A stretch of 64,000 nt of DNA from the NCBI RefSeq assembly GCF_013348805.1, contig NZ_CP054690.1, positions 2,232,001-2,296,000 of the forward strand, written 5' to 3'. Within the stretch, counting starts at the first letter, position 1; every line of letters starts with the position of its first letter. Source of the stretch: Rhodococcus sp. W8901. Lineage in GTDB: Bacteria; Actinomycetota; Actinomycetes; Mycobacteriales; Mycobacteriaceae. Of the stretch, positions 33,199 through 43,900 are shown piece by piece. Made by a program: the position numbers and the translations under genes. The notes under the pieces are model-generated. The model worked only from the letters and a program-made list of their open reading frames with translations. It was not told where the DNA came from and made no database searches.

Positions 33199-36100
33199 TC
33201 AGGCCGCTATCGAGCGCGCATAGGCGGCGAGCGCGAGCATCCCGAAACGCTGGGCCTCATCCGCGATCTCGGCGATGGCCCGATCCCGCTCGGGCGACGC
33301 CGCGCACAGTTGAGCCCGCAGCAGGCGGCACCGCAGCAGGGTCGGCGGGCTCGACGTCCTGGTCGCGATGTCCTCGGCCTGCGCGAGCAACGCCACCGCG
33401 GCCTCGGTGCGGCCGAGCATCGCATGCAGGCGGGCAGCGACTTCCGCCACCGATCCGATCACCCCGACCTGGCCCACCGTGGCGATGCGGTCGTGGAACG
33501 GTGCGAGCAGGTCGATGAACATCTCGGCGTACTCGACGAGCCCCAGATCGGCCACCACTCGGGCGATCAACGTCTGGTGCCCCAACGTCGTCCAGGTGAA
33601 CGGACCGCCCTTGGCCGACCACCGGGCGATCTCGTCGACCGCCACCGCCCGGTCGCCCCGCGCCCCGGCGATCGCGATGCTCCACGAATCCGGCTCCACG
33701 ATGCCGGGATCCGCGTCGCCGAGGCTGCCGTGTTCCCATTCCAGGGTGTGCGCGGCGAGGTCGGCGCTGCCCGCGGTGTACAACTCGGTCTGCAGGTGGA
33801 TCTGGCGGGCCGTGTCGTACTGCCGCCGCGTCTCCTCGAAGTCGCCGCGCCAGGCGGCCAGAGTTGCCTCCATCCACCGCAATTGGACCCGCAACACCGG
33901 CAGCCGCAGCAGGTCGCAGCCGGTGATCCCGTGCCGCACGTGCACGACGGCGGCATCGACGTCCGCCAGATTCATCTGCGTCATGCTGGCCGCGGCGTGC
34001 GCGATCACATCGTCGAACCGGGACTGCCGGTGCGGCAGCGCGAAAAGCTCGTCGATCAACCGCACCGATTCGTGGCTGTGGGTCGCCACGCCGGAGTAGA
34101 GGAGGATGCGGCCCAGCAGAGCGTCGGCGATCACGTCCGGATCGTCCAACTCGCGGGCGATCGTGAGCGCCGTGCTGCTCATCGCGTCGGGGACGGACGA
34201 GTCGGGGTGGTAGCAACTGCCCACCGCCAGCGCCGCGAGCACCCGCGCATGCGCGGTCCGATCGGACGCGACGAACGGCTCCAGGCCCGCGAGCCGCTCG
34301 AGCAGCGGGCCCGGGTCCTCCCCGTAGGACACCCACGGCCACGCACCGGCGGCCCGGAGCAGCGCCGCGGCCAACCGTCCGGCCGCCGACATCCGCCCCT
34401 CGCGGACCGCGTCGAGGAGGCCGGCGTCCACCACGTCGAGCACCGTCTGGCCCCGTCCGGCCCGCGCGAGCGCCTCCACCCGGGCCACCAGCAGGTCGTC
34501 GCGGTCGTCGGCGGACTGCTCCGACCCCGGCAGCAGATCGAACGCCTGCACGGCGGCCTGCCACCACTGGGCCGCGGTCTCCGAACTCCACCGCTCGGTC
34601 GCCACCCGGGCCGCGTCGGTGCACGCGTCGAGGACGGTGCGCGGATCGACCAGCGGCAGGGCCGCCATCAAATGTTGTGCGCGTCGGCTCGAGCGGTCCG
34701 GGTCGGAGGAGTCCGCCAGCACCTCGGCGATGCGGGCGTGGATGCGTTGGCGGCGCAGTTCCGGGATCGCGGCGAGCACCTCGTCCCGCAGCAGGCCGTG
34801 CGCAAAGGCGTATCCCCCGATCCCCGGATCGGCGACGAGGATCCGTTCGTCGGCCGCGTCGTCGATGTAGTCGGCCAGGGTGTCCAGGTCGAGGCGGGTC
34901 GCGGCGGCGAGGATGTCCATCTCGACGGTGTCGCCGATGACCGCGGCCACCCGAAGCACCTGCAGCACCGCCGGTTCCACGGCCGTCAGCCGTCGGCCCA
35001 GGACCGATCGAACGGCCATCGGGATCCCGCCGCCGAGGCGTTCGTCCCGCGGCAGCCTGGCGTACTCGGACACGAACAGCGGATTGCCGCCCGTGCGTTC
35101 GGCCAGCACCCGCGCCTCGGTCACGCTGAGCCGCTCCCCGCAGACGTGACTGGCCAGCGCCGCCACCTCCGTCTCCGCCAGCGCGGGCACCACGATGTGC
35201 CGGTTCCCCTCGCGGTGCAGGACCGCGTCGACGAAGGCTCGGACGGTGGGCGTCAGTTCCGAGTCCCGCAGCGTGAGCACGAACCAGACGCGTTCCCGGT
35301 GCAGCGCGCCCACCAGGTACATCAGGCACCGCAGCGAGGTCGGGTCGGCCCACTGGATGTCGTCGACGACCACGGTGAGCGCGGGCACACCGGACGCCGC
35401 CGACTCGATCACGCCCGCCACCCGTTCGTACACCGCGAAGCGCGCCTCGTCCGGTTCCACGTCGGTCGGGGGAATCAGCACGGCGTCGGCGTCGGCGCCC
35501 AACTCCCGCAGCAGGCGCCGGATCGGCCACCACGCGGGCGCACCGTCGTCCTCGAGGCAGCGCGCCCACACCGCCGTACCGTCGATCGACGTCGTCCGGG
35601 CGTCGCATTCTTCCGCCAGTCGGGTCTTACCTATCCCGGCCGGACCGGTCAGCACCAGCCAGCGGGGTGCACCGCCGCGGACGTCGTCGAGCATCTGGTC
35701 GATCGTCCCGGCTTCCGGCATGCTCCCGACGAACACGCGCCCGGACTCGGCGTCGGGAGCCTCGGGCGCGGTCCCCGCCGACGCCGGTGCTGGAACCTGC
35801 TCCGCCCCAGTCCATCCCGGGGTGCGCGGCCAGGCCGCGAGGCCCGGCTCGTGGCGCAGGATCGCACCCTGCAGGGCGACCAGTTCGGTCCCGGGCCGCA
35901 GCCCCAACTCGGTGTCCAACCTCGCCGCATGGATGCCGAACTGTTCCAACGCTTCCGAGGACCGACCGGCCCGGTGCAGGGCCAGCATGCGCAGCCAGCA
36001 GGTGCGGTCCCGGAACGGAAACTCGCTGCACAGTTGGGCCGCCTCGATGAGGGCCGGGGCCAGGCGCCCCAACGCGAGGAGCGCCGTGATCCGGGTCTCG

Positions 36101-36624
36101 CGGCACTCGGTGCGGACCTCCTCGAAACCGGCGGCCTCCGTCACCACCCACGGTTCGTCGCTGAGGTCCTCGAGCAGGTGCCCCCGGACCGAGGCCAGGC
36201 CCCGATCCGCCATCGTCAGTGCGAGTTCCCACTCCGCGGCGTCCGCATGGCGGCGCGCGGACTCGGCGTCGTCGAGGAACGCGGACAGGTCCACGTCCTC
36301 GGCTGCGATGTCGAGCACGTACCCGGGTGGCTGGCGCACGATCGGGGACGTCCCCCCGGACTCGCCGCGCAGCGCCCTGCGCAGGTTGGAGATGTAGGCC
36401 TGGATGCTCGCCATGGCACTCGCCGGAGCATCGCCCTGCCACAGCGCGTCGATCAACCGATCCGTGGAGACCACGCGGCCCCGGTGCAACAGCAGGACTG
36501 CCAGAACCGCGCGTTGCTTCCGCGGACCCAGATCGACCACCCGCTCGGCGCCACCCGGATCGACCGCACCGCCCGACTCCGGGCGTCGAACCACCTCGAG
36601 CGGTCCCAGCAGTCGAAAGATCAT
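33199..36624 (-). CDS. SARP-family regulator with BTAD, AAA ATPase and TPR-like regions
   Basis: A 1,141-residue AfsR/SARP-type transcription factor. Residues 1-100 are an OmpR-like winged helix (FRLLGPLEVV, GPRKQRAVLAVLLLHRGRVV, AYISNLRRAL), 105-250 the bacterial transcriptional activation domain, about 305-480 a STAND/AAA_16 module with P-loop GPAGIGKTRLAEE and Walker B VVVDDIQWAD, and the rest helical repeats. No C-terminal LuxR helix-turn-helix is seen. SARPs usually switch on specialised-metabolism or resistance genes. An AAAGGAG ribosome site precedes the ATG. A DHA2 exporter lies upstream on the same strand and a flavin oxidoreductase downstream, likely targets. The ligand sensed by the repeats is unknown. 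Confidence 0.88.
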   Translation of the reverse strand: MIFRLLGPLEVVRRPESGGAVDPGGAERVVDLGPRKQRAVLAVLLLHRGRVVSTDRLIDALWQGDAPASAMASIQAYISNLRRALRGESGGTSPIVRQPPGYVLDIAAEDVDLSAFLDDAESARRHADAAEWELALTMADRGLASVRGHLLEDLSDEPWVVTEAAGFEEVRTECRETRITALLALGRLAPALIEAAQLCSEFPFRDRTCWLRMLALHRAGRSSEALEQFGIHAARLDTELGLRPGTELVALQGAILRHEPGLAAWPRTPGWTGAEQVPAPASAGTAPEAPDAESGRVFVGSMPEAGTIDQMLDDVRGGAPRWLVLTGPAGIGKTRLAEECDARTTSIDGTAVWARCLEDDGAPAWWPIRRLLRELGADADAVLIPPTDVEPDEARFAVYERVAGVIESAASGVPALTVVVDDIQWADPTSLRCLMYLVGALHRERVWFVLTLRDSELTPTVRAFVDAVLHREGNRHIVVPALAETEVAALASHVCGERLSVTEARVLAERTGGNPLFVSEYARLPRDERLGGGIPMAVRSVLGRRLTAVEPAVLQVLRVAAVIGDTVEMDILAAATRLDLDTLADYIDDAADERILVADPGIGGYAFAHGLLRDEVLAAIPELRRQRIHARIAEVLADSSDPDRSSRRAQHLMAALPLVDPRTVLDACTDAARVATERWSSETAAQWWQAAVQAFDLLPGSEQSADDRDDLLVARVEALARAGRGQTVLDVVDAGLLDAVREGRMSAAGRLAAALLRAAGAWPWVSYGEDPGPLLERLAGLEPFVASDRTAHARVLAALAVGSCYHPDSSVPDAMSSTALTIARELDDPDVIADALLGRILLYSGVATHSHESVRLIDELFALPHRQSRFDDVIAHAAASMTQMNLADVDAAVVHVRHGITGCDLLRLPVLRVQLRWMEATLAAWRGDFEETRRQYDTARQIHLQTELYTAGSADLAAHTLEWEHGSLGDADPGIVEPDSWSIAIAGARGDRAVAVDEIARWSAKGGPFTWTTLGHQTLIARVVADLGLVEYAEMFIDLLAPFHDRIATVGQVGVIGSVAEVAARLHAMLGRTEAAVALLAQAEDIATRTSSPPTLLRCRLLRAQLCAASPERDRAIAEIADEAQRFGMLALAAYARSIAA

Positions 36625-36697
36625 GCGTGGCTCCTTTTACAAGGACAGCAACCGTTGAAGTGTAGGGACCGGATTCGGCAGCTGTCCGGCAAAATCG

Positions 36698-38143
36698 TCA
36701 GACGGTCATGGGTGCGGACCCGCCCGTTTGCTCAGCAGGTTCGTCAACCGATCGGGTCGTGCGCAGCGTGGCGGCGCACACCAGCGCCCCGAGCGCCGCG
36801 ATGAACGCGGCCACCAGCAGGGCCTGCTGCAGGCCGTCGACGAACTCGTGCGGCGATCCACCCAGCAGCATCGACTGTGCGGGCAGGAGCGCGCCGAGCC
36901 CGGCGACGCCGACCGCGATTCCGGTCTGACGGAACGCATCGTTGATGCCCGCAGCCAGTCCGGAGTGGTCCGACGTACTTTCGCCGAGCACCAATCCGCT
37001 CATCACCGGGTTGAACACACCGGCCCCGACACAGGCCACGACGAACCCGGGGAGCAGCACGTACTTGGACCCGGTGACGTCGACGGCGGTCATCATCACC
37101 AGACCGACCGCCACCAGCAGCAGTGAGCAGGTCAGGGAGACGGACACCGGGACACGCCCGTCGAACTTCGCGGTGGCGCCCGCGACCACGAACATCGCGA
37201 CGGTCGCCGGCAGGTACACCAGTCCGGCCTCGACCGGCGACAGGTGCAGCACATTCTGCAGGTAGATCGTGGTGTAGACGAACACCGCGAACAACGACGC
37301 GGAGATCGCGAAGGCCGCGATCTGCGCCCCGGCGAAGGCCCGGTTGGCCAGCAGGTGCGGGGGCAACATGGGCTCACTCGTGCGGAGTTCGTGCTGGACG
37401 AACCCGACCAGCGCGGCGGCCGCGACGATGAGGGCGACGACCGGTTGCGGCTCCAACCAGCCGGCCTCGTTTCCGCGCAACAACCCGAACACCAGCGCCG
37501 CCAGGCCCGTGGACACCAGGATCTGTCCCGGCACATCCGCCCCACGCGGGTGCGGATCGCGCGACTCCGGAACCCAGCGCACGGTGACGGCGAGCGTGAT
37601 CAGGCCGATCGGCACATTGACCAGAAAGATTGCGCGCCAATCCAGCATCTCGGTCAGCAGCCCGCCGACGAGGGGGCCGATGGCGAACGCGCTGCCGATG
37701 GTGGCGCCGTAGGCGGCCAGGGCAGACGCGCGCGCCGGCCCCTTCTCGAAGACATCCGCCAACAGGGCCAGCGAGCACGCGAAGAGTACGGCTCCGCCGA
37801 CGCCCTGTGCGGCGCGGGCGAGATCGAGAACCCAGATGGTCGGTGCCAGCGCGCACAGCAGCGACGCCGCGGTGAACCACAGGATGCCGATCAGGAACAC
37901 GTGCCGTCGGCCGCGGCGGTCCGCCCAGGATCCGGCGCTGAGGACCACCGTGGCCAGCGCCAGGGTGTAGGCGTCGACTACCCACTGCAGGCCACTGACG
38001 CCCGGCTCCAGATCGGATGCGATAGATGGCAGGGCGGTGTTGACGACCGCGATGTCGAGCATCAACATCGCCGTCGTCACGCACACCGCGACCAGGGTGG
38101 CTCGTCGCGTCGCGACATTTCTCGGAACGATCGGTGTGGTCAT
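36698..38143 (-). CDS. MFS drug exporter, DHA2 (EmrB/QacA) family
   Basis: A 481-residue, 14-helix proton-driven exporter. Helix 1 has LDIAVVNTALPSIASDL, the DHA2 opening; motif A between helices 2 and 3 is GSWADRRGRRH, and the antiporter motif C is seen in GATIGSAFAIGPLVGGLL. ATG at 38143 begins MTTPIVPRNV; the frame continues upstream for 890 bp, but that part overlaps the lipase gene. It is 73 bp upstream of the SARP gene on the same strand, so regulator and pump may be one transcript. The cargo is probably a hydrophobic drug or a metabolite of this cluster. Confidence 0.87.
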   Translation of the reverse strand: MTTPIVPRNVATRRATLVAVCVTTAMLMLDIAVVNTALPSIASDLEPGVSGLQWVVDAYTLALATVVLSAGSWADRRGRRHVFLIGILWFTAASLLCALAPTIWVLDLARAAQGVGGAVLFACSLALLADVFEKGPARASALAAYGATIGSAFAIGPLVGGLLTEMLDWRAIFLVNVPIGLITLAVTVRWVPESRDPHPRGADVPGQILVSTGLAALVFGLLRGNEAGWLEPQPVVALIVAAAALVGFVQHELRTSEPMLPPHLLANRAFAGAQIAAFAISASLFAVFVYTTIYLQNVLHLSPVEAGLVYLPATVAMFVVAGATAKFDGRVPVSVSLTCSLLLVAVGLVMMTAVDVTGSKYVLLPGFVVACVGAGVFNPVMSGLVLGESTSDHSGLAAGINDAFRQTGIAVGVAGLGALLPAQSMLLGGSPHEFVDGLQQALLVAAFIAALGALVCAATLRTTRSVDEPAEQTGGSAPMTV

Positions 38144-38358
38144 GGTCTGTCCTGACTCTCCGAAGGGAAGGTGTACCTCGGACACCCTCCGCCTCCCCGC
38201 TTGGGACAGGTCAGGAGAAACTCTTGGAACAGTCGCTCGCCCCGCGAGAACCGTGATGCGGATCCAAGGGATCGCCAACGCGGTTGGGCCCCACCCGAGA
38301 ACACCCCACCCGAGTCCGACGGCCACCACCGTGCGCTGACGCGCTGGTGGCGCCGCGG

Positions 38359-39573
38359 TCAGCTCGACCCGATGGAACCCGCGGAGGCCGGCTCGCACCC
38401 GGGGTCGTCCGATCCGCGGTCGCATTCGAACACCTTCGTGACGAATGTGACCGCGTCCGCCTCGTTGGCGAACAGGCTGCCGATGTGGTCGGCCGGATAG
38501 ATCCTGAAGTCCGGTCGGGTGCCGGCCAGGTTCATGTCCGCGACCAGCTTGACCGTCAACGGCAGCGGCACGGTCAGGTCCGTGGCGCCCTGTGCGATCA
38601 TCAGCGGCCGGTCGAATCCGGAGGTCGGCACCTGCAGGTAGTCGCGTAATGCGGCCAGCAGTGCCGGATCGTTGAGTGACCGCGATAGCATCTGGGCCAC
38701 AGAGACATTCGCGGCAAGTCGGGCGAACTGCGGGTATGGCAGCTCCGGCGCCGCGTCGACCAGCGTGCGCCCGATCGGCGTCAGGAAGCTGTTCACGTCG
38801 AGTTCGGGGTGGGTATCGCGGAATCCGGCGATCACGAACGTCATGAAGTTGGTCAGCCCGGCGAGGCCCTGCGGCGGGAAGTTCGGTCCGGCCAGAGGGG
38901 CGATCGTCTCGATGTTCGACGGCACGCCGGCGGCGACCGCGCCGCGGTAATCCAGTTCGGGCGCATACTCGGTGGCGGCGTGCGCGGTGAACACCGCCGC
39001 CTGCCCGCCCTCGGACAGGCCGACGACCGCCCACCGCGACGAGAGTCGGTCGTCGACGGCGCGGGCCGCGCGCACCGAATCGATGACACTGTGCGCCGCG
39101 GACTTCCCGTCCAGATAGGGCGGGACACCGGGAGTGCCCAGGCCGATGTAATCGGTGGCCGCGACGGCGTACCCCCGGGCCAGCCAGTTCGCCACGTAGC
39201 GACTGCTGGCCGCGTCGACGCCGTTGACCGACGGGGCATCGGTGTCGGAGTCGCCGATGGTTCCGTGCGCCCAGGCGATGACCGGCCAGCCGCCCGGCGG
39301 CGGCGGGCCGGCCGGGACGAACACCATGCCGGTGCAGGGCGTGTCGCCGCGGGGGCCCGTGGTCAGGTAGGTGATCCGGTGGGCGGCGCCGGTGCCCGGC
39401 AGCCAGAACGACCGGGGCAGTGGGGCGGACTCGAGGACTGACCCGGGATCGTCGCGCGCCGGCGTGACGGCGGGGACGGCCTGGGCGGCCGGAGCGAGGA
39501 TTTGAGGTGCGCCCGCGATCAGTGCGACAGCGATCGCGGTGACGATACGGCGGCCGATCCCGGAACCCGTCAT
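38359..39573 (-). CDS. Secreted lipase, LIP (secretory lipase) family
   Basis: A 404-residue exported esterase/lipase. A Sec signal peptide (GRRIVTAIAVALIAGAPQIL...AQA) is cleaved near residue 32. The mature alpha/beta hydrolase has WAHGTIGD near the oxyanion region, DYIGLGTPG, the nucleophile elbow VGLSEGGQAA, and a DLTVPLPL / ADHIGSL pair that supplies acid and His. Members hydrolyse triacylglycerols or wax-type esters outside the cell. The start is GGGGTTC-free and lacks a strong ribosome site; ATG at 39573 gives the best signal peptide. No obvious partner; it follows the conserved mtr block. Confidence 0.83.
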   Translation of the reverse strand: MTGSGIGRRIVTAIAVALIAGAPQILAPAAQAVPAVTPARDDPGSVLESAPLPRSFWLPGTGAAHRITYLTTGPRGDTPCTGMVFVPAGPPPPGGWPVIAWAHGTIGDSDTDAPSVNGVDAASSRYVANWLARGYAVAATDYIGLGTPGVPPYLDGKSAAHSVIDSVRAARAVDDRLSSRWAVVGLSEGGQAAVFTAHAATEYAPELDYRGAVAAGVPSNIETIAPLAGPNFPPQGLAGLTNFMTFVIAGFRDTHPELDVNSFLTPIGRTLVDAAPELPYPQFARLAANVSVAQMLSRSLNDPALLAALRDYLQVPTSGFDRPLMIAQGATDLTVPLPLTVKLVADMNLAGTRPDFRIYPADHIGSLFANEADAVTFVTKVFECDRGSDDPGCEPASAGSIGSS

Positions 39574-39656
39574 GCGCCGAATCTAGCTGAGCGCCATCAC
39601 TCGTCGAGGTGGTTCGCCGGAACCGACCCCAACGGAAGGCGTGCGGGCGACCTTCC

Positions 39657-41051
39657 TCAGATCTCCAGGCCGAGTAGCGCGTTCTCGACCACCTCCGGCA
39701 TCGCCGGGTGGATCCAGTACTGCCCGGTGGCCATGTCCTGTGCCGACAGGCCGAAGGTCATGGCCTGGATCAGCGGCTGGATCACGGTCGGGGCCTGCGC
39801 GCCGATCACGTGGGCACCGAGCAGCCGTCCGGTGCCGCGCTCGGCGATGACCTTGCAGAATCCCTCGTCGTCCTCCATCGCCCAGCCGTATGCGACATCG
39901 CCGTAGTTCTGCACCTTGACGGTGATGTCGAGGCCGGCCTCGCGGGCCTGCTCCTCGGTCATGCCGACGTCCGCGATCTGCGGATCGGTGAACACCGCCG
40001 CCGGGACGAACCGGTGGTCGGTGCGCCGCAGCCCGGCGGTGGAGCTGTTCCAGGCATCGTGGAGCAGGTTGTGCTGGACGGCGCGCATCTCGTGGTTCGC
40101 GACGTGCTTGAGCTGGTACGGCGACGACACGTCGCCGAGCGCGAACACGCCCTCCGCGGTGGTGCGCTGGAACTCGTCGACGATGACCCGCCCGGTCTCG
40201 TCGACGGCAACTCCGCCGTGCGACGCGTCGAGCCGGTCCCCGTTGGGGGTGCGGCCGACCGCGACCAGCAACTCGTCGCCGGCGACGACGGTGCCGTCGG
40301 ACAGTTCGATCTCGATGCCGTTGCCGGCAGGGCGCGCGGCGACCATCGGGTTGCTCAGGTGGACGTCCCACTTGCGGTGCGCCAGTTCGGTGAACCACTC
40401 GGAGACGTCCCGGTCCAGGTGACGCAGCAGTCGCTCGCTGCGGCCGATGATCGACACCTGGACGCCGAGCGCCGAGAACACGTGCGCGAACTCCGCAGCG
40501 ATGAAGCCGGATCCGAGGATCACCAGGCGCTCCGGCAGTTCGGGTAGCCGCATGATGTCGTCGTTGGTGTGGAAGCGGACGCCGCCTTCGAGGATCTCCT
40601 GCGGGATCGTCGGCCGCGAACCGGCCGCGATCACCACCTGGTCGGCGGTGATGACCTCGCCCGTGCCGGTGTCGATGGTGCGGGGGCCGACGAACCGGGC
40701 GTGCCCGCGGAAGACCGTCACGTTCGCGCAGTCCTCGGTGCGGTACCGCTCGCCGCCGGCCGCGATCGGATCGATCCGGCCGAACACGCGCTTGACGATG
40801 TCGTGCCAGCGCACGTCGTCGAGGGTGGCGTCGATCCCCAGCTTGGACGACTCGGTGATCGTGCGGGCCACCTCGGCCGCGTAGACGTACATCTTGGTGG
40901 GGATGCAGCCCACGTTGAGGCACGTGCCGCCGAACGTACCTTCCTCGAGGATCGCGACCTTCATCCCGTCGTAGCGCTGGTCGAGGATCGAGTTGCCCGA
41001 TCCGGTCCCGATGATCGCGAGGTCGAAGTGGGTCGTTTCGGGGTGATTCAC
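39657..41051 (-). CDS. mtr: Mycothione reductase
   Basis: A 464-residue FAD/NADPH disulfide oxidoreductase that reduces mycothiol disulfide. FAD motif [10 protein letters not shown] near residue 13, redox-active Cys pair in [18 protein letters not shown]-binding [15 protein letters not shown], the second flavin motif VFALGDV, and the C-terminal catalytic His-Glu pair [19 protein letters not shown] and the ending match mycothione reductase rather than glutathione or lipoamide reductase. GTG at 41051 overlaps the stop of the upstream hydrolase gene (GTGA). Gene order with the hydrolase and mqo is the same as in mycobacteria. It marks the organism as a mycothiol producer. Confidence 0.93.
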   Translation of the reverse strand: MNHPETTHFDLAIIGTGSGNSILDQRYDGMKVAILEEGTFGGTCLNVGCIPTKMYVYAAEVARTITESSKLGIDATLDDVRWHDIVKRVFGRIDPIAAGGERYRTEDCANVTVFRGHARFVGPRTIDTGTGEVITADQVVIAAGSRPTIPQEILEGGVRFHTNDDIMRLPELPERLVILGSGFIAAEFAHVFSALGVQVSIIGRSERLLRHLDRDVSEWFTELAHRKWDVHLSNPMVAARPAGNGIEIELSDGTVVAGDELLVAVGRTPNGDRLDASHGGVAVDETGRVIVDEFQRTTAEGVFALGDVSSPYQLKHVANHEMRAVQHNLLHDAWNSSTAGLRRTDHRFVPAAVFTDPQIADVGMTEEQAREAGLDITVKVQNYGDVAYGWAMEDDEGFCKVIAERGTGRLLGAHVIGAQAPTVIQPLIQAMTFGLSAQDMATGQYWIHPAMPEVVENALLGLEI

Positions 41052-42073
41052 GCGGGGGCTCCGGACTCTCGATCGGACAGGTGATGGGCGTCGAGCCAGT
41101 CCAGCCACAGATCCACCTCGGTGAACGCGGCCGCGAGCGGCTTCTCGGTGGACAGGAACACGTCGTGGCGGGCGCCGTCGATCGGCACGATCGTGGTGCG
41201 GTTGCCGAGGCAGCCCGCCCACTTGGCGATCTGGTCGACGTCGAGCACGGCGTCGGCGGCGTCGACGGTGGGGTTGTAGCGGGACGCGAAGACGGTGTTC
41301 TTCGAGCGCAGGATCAGCGACGGCACCCCGATGTCGAGGCCGCGGTGCAGGTGGGCGTGTCCGCGCCGGATCGCGCGCAGCCAGCCGAACCTCACCGGGA
41401 ACCCGGTCAGCGGCTTCCAGTCGAGGTTGTACTCCCACGGCCCGTTGGAGCTGACGTGCAGGCTCGAGCCGTACGTGTCGAGCTTCTGCCCGGGGATCGG
41501 GGTCTTGCTCGACACCCGGCCGAGTGCGTCGATGGCCGCGGTCGTGCCTGCGGCGCGCAGCAGGGCCGGGCCCTGCAGGTCGAACCACGGGCTGTTGAGG
41601 ATGAGACCCGCCACACCGGCGCCGGCGGAACCGCCCGGCTTGCGCTCGAGCCGATCGAGCCACAGCGGCAGGATCAGCCCGCCCGTCGAGTGCGCGACGA
41701 GCAGGACCTGGCCGCCGCCGATCTGCTCGCGCACCAGGCGGAGGGCCTGGTTCAGCTCGTCGTCGTACATCCGCAGATCGGTCACGAAGTGCGGCGTCTG
41801 TCCCGGACACCGCGACCGTCCGCATTTACGCAGGTCGAGTGCGAAAAACGAGAAACCCTGCTCGGCGAAATGCTCGGCAAGATGCTGCTGGAAGAAGTAG
41901 TCGGTGAACCCGTGGACGTACAGCACGGCCCGGTTCGCGGGTGCAGACGAGGGCTGGTAGCGGACCAGGGTGGCCTCGACGTCTCCCTCCCCGTCGGGAT
42001 CGGTCCCCAAAGGGATTGTCAGCTGCTGGTATCCGTCGCCGAGGACGTCGGGAGCCCAAGTAGTCACGATCAC
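41048..42073 (-). CDS. Alpha/beta hydrolase, monoacylglycerol lipase/lysophospholipase-like
   Basis: A 341-residue soluble hydrolase of the Hydrolase_4 type. The oxyanion region is [20 protein letters not shown], the nucleophile elbow [15 protein letters not shown] (Ser in HSTG), and the base His in [22 protein letters not shown] is typical of this family. It corresponds by position and length to the hydrolase next to mtr in mycobacteria. GTG at 42073 is used; a GTG two codons later is equally possible. It is translationally coupled to mtr, which is a stable arrangement of unknown meaning. Probable substrates are acylglycerols or lysophospholipids. Confidence 0.85.
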   Translation of the reverse strand: MIVTTWAPDVLGDGYQQLTIPLGTDPDGEGDVEATLVRYQPSSAPANRAVLYVHGFTDYFFQQHLAEHFAEQGFSFFALDLRKCGRSRCPGQTPHFVTDLRMYDDELNQALRLVREQIGGGQVLLVAHSTGGLILPLWLDRLERKPGGSAGAGVAGLILNSPWFDLQGPALLRAAGTTAAIDALGRVSSKTPIPGQKLDTYGSSLHVSSNGPWEYNLDWKPLTGFPVRFGWLRAIRRGHAHLHRGLDIGVPSLILRSKNTVFASRYNPTVDAADAVLDVDQIAKWAGCLGNRTTIVPIDGARHDVFLSTEKPLAAAFTEVDLWLDWLDAHHLSDRESGAPA

Positions 42074-42291
42074 ACTCTATTGGGCGAACAGAGTCGTTTG
42101 CGAGGGGCACAATTGGGGGAGGTGACGCACAGGTAACCTAAGCGCCACAGGCGCGCGAATTGCGGTCTGTGCACGCGATGCCTTCAGTGGATTCGGTCGT
42201 CGGTTTCGGAACTCCGGTGACAGCGAGGATTCTGCGCCGGCGATGCGTGCGAACAGGTCGCGTGTGAACAGACAAGGAAGTCGATTCTCCA

Positions 42292-43830
42292 GTGTCAGAG
42301 CAGAACGTAGTGGTGAAGACCGATGTAGTGCTCGTGGGTGCGGGCATCATGAGTGCGACGCTCGGCGCGATCCTGCGTCAGCTGCAGCCGGACTGGTCGA
42401 TCACCACCTTCGAACGACTCGACGCCGCTGCCGCCGAGAGCAGCGACCCGTGGAACAACGCGGGTACCGGCCACTCCGCACTGTGTGAGCTCAACTACAC
42501 GCCTGCGAAGTCCGACGGCACCGTCGACATCACCAAGGCGATCAACGTCAACGAGCAGTTCCAGGTCTCCCGCCAGTTCTGGTCGTACGCCGTGGACAAC
42601 GGGATCCTCACCGATCCCAAGGAGTTCATCAACCCGATCCCGCACGTGAGTTTCGTGCACGGCGCGGACAACGTGAAGTACCTGCGTGCGCGCTACGACG
42701 CACTCGCGGGTCACCCGCTGTTCGCCGGCATGGAGTACTCCGAGTCCGAGGACTTCTTCACCGAGCGCCTGCCGCTGATGGCCAAGGGCCGCGACTTCTC
42801 CGATCCCGTCGCACTCAACTGGACCGAGTCCGGCACCGACGTCGACTTCGGTGCCCTCACCAAGCAGCTGCTCAACCACGTCGCAGCGTCCGGTGGCACC
42901 GTCCACTTCGGTCACGAGGTCCGCAACCTCACCAAGCAGTCCGACGGCAGCTGGATCGTCAAGGTCGAGAACCTGCGCACCGGCGCCAAGAAGACCGTCA
43001 ACGCCAAGTTCGTGTTCGTCGGCGCCGGCGGCGGCGCGCTGCACCTGCTGCAGAAGTCGGGCATCAAGGAGGCCAAGGGCTTCGGTGGCTTCCCGGTCAG
43101 CGGCCAGTTCCTGCGCTGCATCAACCCCGAGCTGATCGACCAGCACCGCGCCAAGGTGTACGGCAAGGCTGCGGTGGGTGCGCCCCCGATGTCGGTGCCG
43201 CACCTCGACACCCGCGTCATCGGCGGCAGGCCGGGCCTGCTGTTCGGCCCCTACGCCGGCTGGTCGCCCAAGTTCCTCAAGCAGGGCAAGATCACCGACC
43301 TGCCCGGCTCGGTCAAGCCCAACAACCTGATGTCGATGCTCGGTGTCGGCCTCACCGAGATGAGCCTCACCAAGTACCTCATCGGTGAGCTCATGCAGTC
43401 GCCCGCCGACCGGATCGGCACCCTCGGCGAATTCGTGCCGAAGGCCATCGGCAAGGACTGGGAGCTCATCACCGCCGGCCAGCGCGTCCAGGTGATCCGC
43501 AAGAAGGGCAAGGGCGGCGTCCTCGAGTTTGGCACCGCCGTCGTCAACGCCGAGGACGGCACCATCGCCGGCCTGCTCGGTGCCTCGCCCGGCGCCTCGA
43601 CCGCCGTTCCGGCCATGCTCGACGTCCTGCAGCGCTGCTTCCCGCGCGAGTTCGAGGCGTGGAAGCCGAAGCTGCAGGAGATGGTCCCGTCGCTGGGCCA
43701 GAAGCTGTCCGACAACGTGGACCTGTTCCAGCAGGTCTGGGACTGGAGCACCCGCTCGCTGCAGCTCGGCGATACCCCCGCGGCCGCCCCGGCGCACGCC
43801 GCGCCCGTGGTCGAATCCGCATCCGTCTGA
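42292..43830 (+). CDS. mqo: Malate:quinone oxidoreductase
   Basis: A 512-residue FAD-dependent, peripheral-membrane enzyme that oxidises malate to oxaloacetate and passes electrons to menaquinone. Landmarks: [20 protein letters not shown] (FAD-binding loop), [31 protein letters not shown] (split motif diagnostic of Mqo), [12 protein letters not shown] and a C-terminal [15 protein letters not shown] at 42292 starts [11 protein letters not shown]. The last 25 residues are an Ala/Pro-rich tail. It is followed by a GAAA-loop hairpin terminator and then the cobalamin riboswitch. The 218-bp upstream gap is shared with the divergent hydrolase gene; no clear promoter was identified. Confidence 0.95.
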   Translation: MSEQNVVVKTDVVLVGAGIMSATLGAILRQLQPDWSITTFERLDAAAAESSDPWNNAGTGHSALCELNYTPAKSDGTVDITKAINVNEQFQVSRQFWSYAVDNGILTDPKEFINPIPHVSFVHGADNVKYLRARYDALAGHPLFAGMEYSESEDFFTERLPLMAKGRDFSDPVALNWTESGTDVDFGALTKQLLNHVAASGGTVHFGHEVRNLTKQSDGSWIVKVENLRTGAKKTVNAKFVFVGAGGGALHLLQKSGIKEAKGFGGFPVSGQFLRCINPELIDQHRAKVYGKAAVGAPPMSVPHLDTRVIGGRPGLLFGPYAGWSPKFLKQGKITDLPGSVKPNNLMSMLGVGLTEMSLTKYLIGELMQSPADRIGTLGEFVPKAIGKDWELITAGQRVQVIRKKGKGGVLEFGTAVVNAEDGTIAGLLGASPGASTAVPAMLDVLQRCFPREFEAWKPKLQEMVPSLGQKLSDNVDLFQQVWDWSTRSLQLGDTPAAAPAHAAPVVESASV

Positions 43831-43851
43831 CGACGATCGGCCGACATCCAC

Positions 43852-43885
43852 TACCGCGGCTCGGAGGAAACTCCGGGCCGCGGTA
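43852..43885 (+). terminator. Hairpin terminator after mqo with GAAA loop
   Basis: TACCGCGGCTCGGAG (43852-43866) pairs with CTCCGGGCCGCGGTA (43871-43885) over 15 bp, with one G-T wobble, closed by a GAAA tetraloop and followed by TTGTG. It separates mqo from the riboswitch-controlled cobalamin operon. Confidence 0.75.
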
Positions 43886-43900
43886 TTGTGCTGCAACAGA

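Noticed and set aside
33121-36804. Open 1,227-codon frame on the plus strand
   Set aside because: It is the complement of the SARP regulator gene, whose minus-strand frame has clear domains. The plus frame is low-complexity Arg/Gly/Gln.
39574-39656. Transcription terminator between the lipase and mtr genes
   Set aside because: No stem longer than a few base pairs was found in this gap.
42131-42149. Iron box near the hydrolase/mqo gap
   Set aside because: Only one half-site (TAACCTAA) matches; the other half does not, so it is not convincing.
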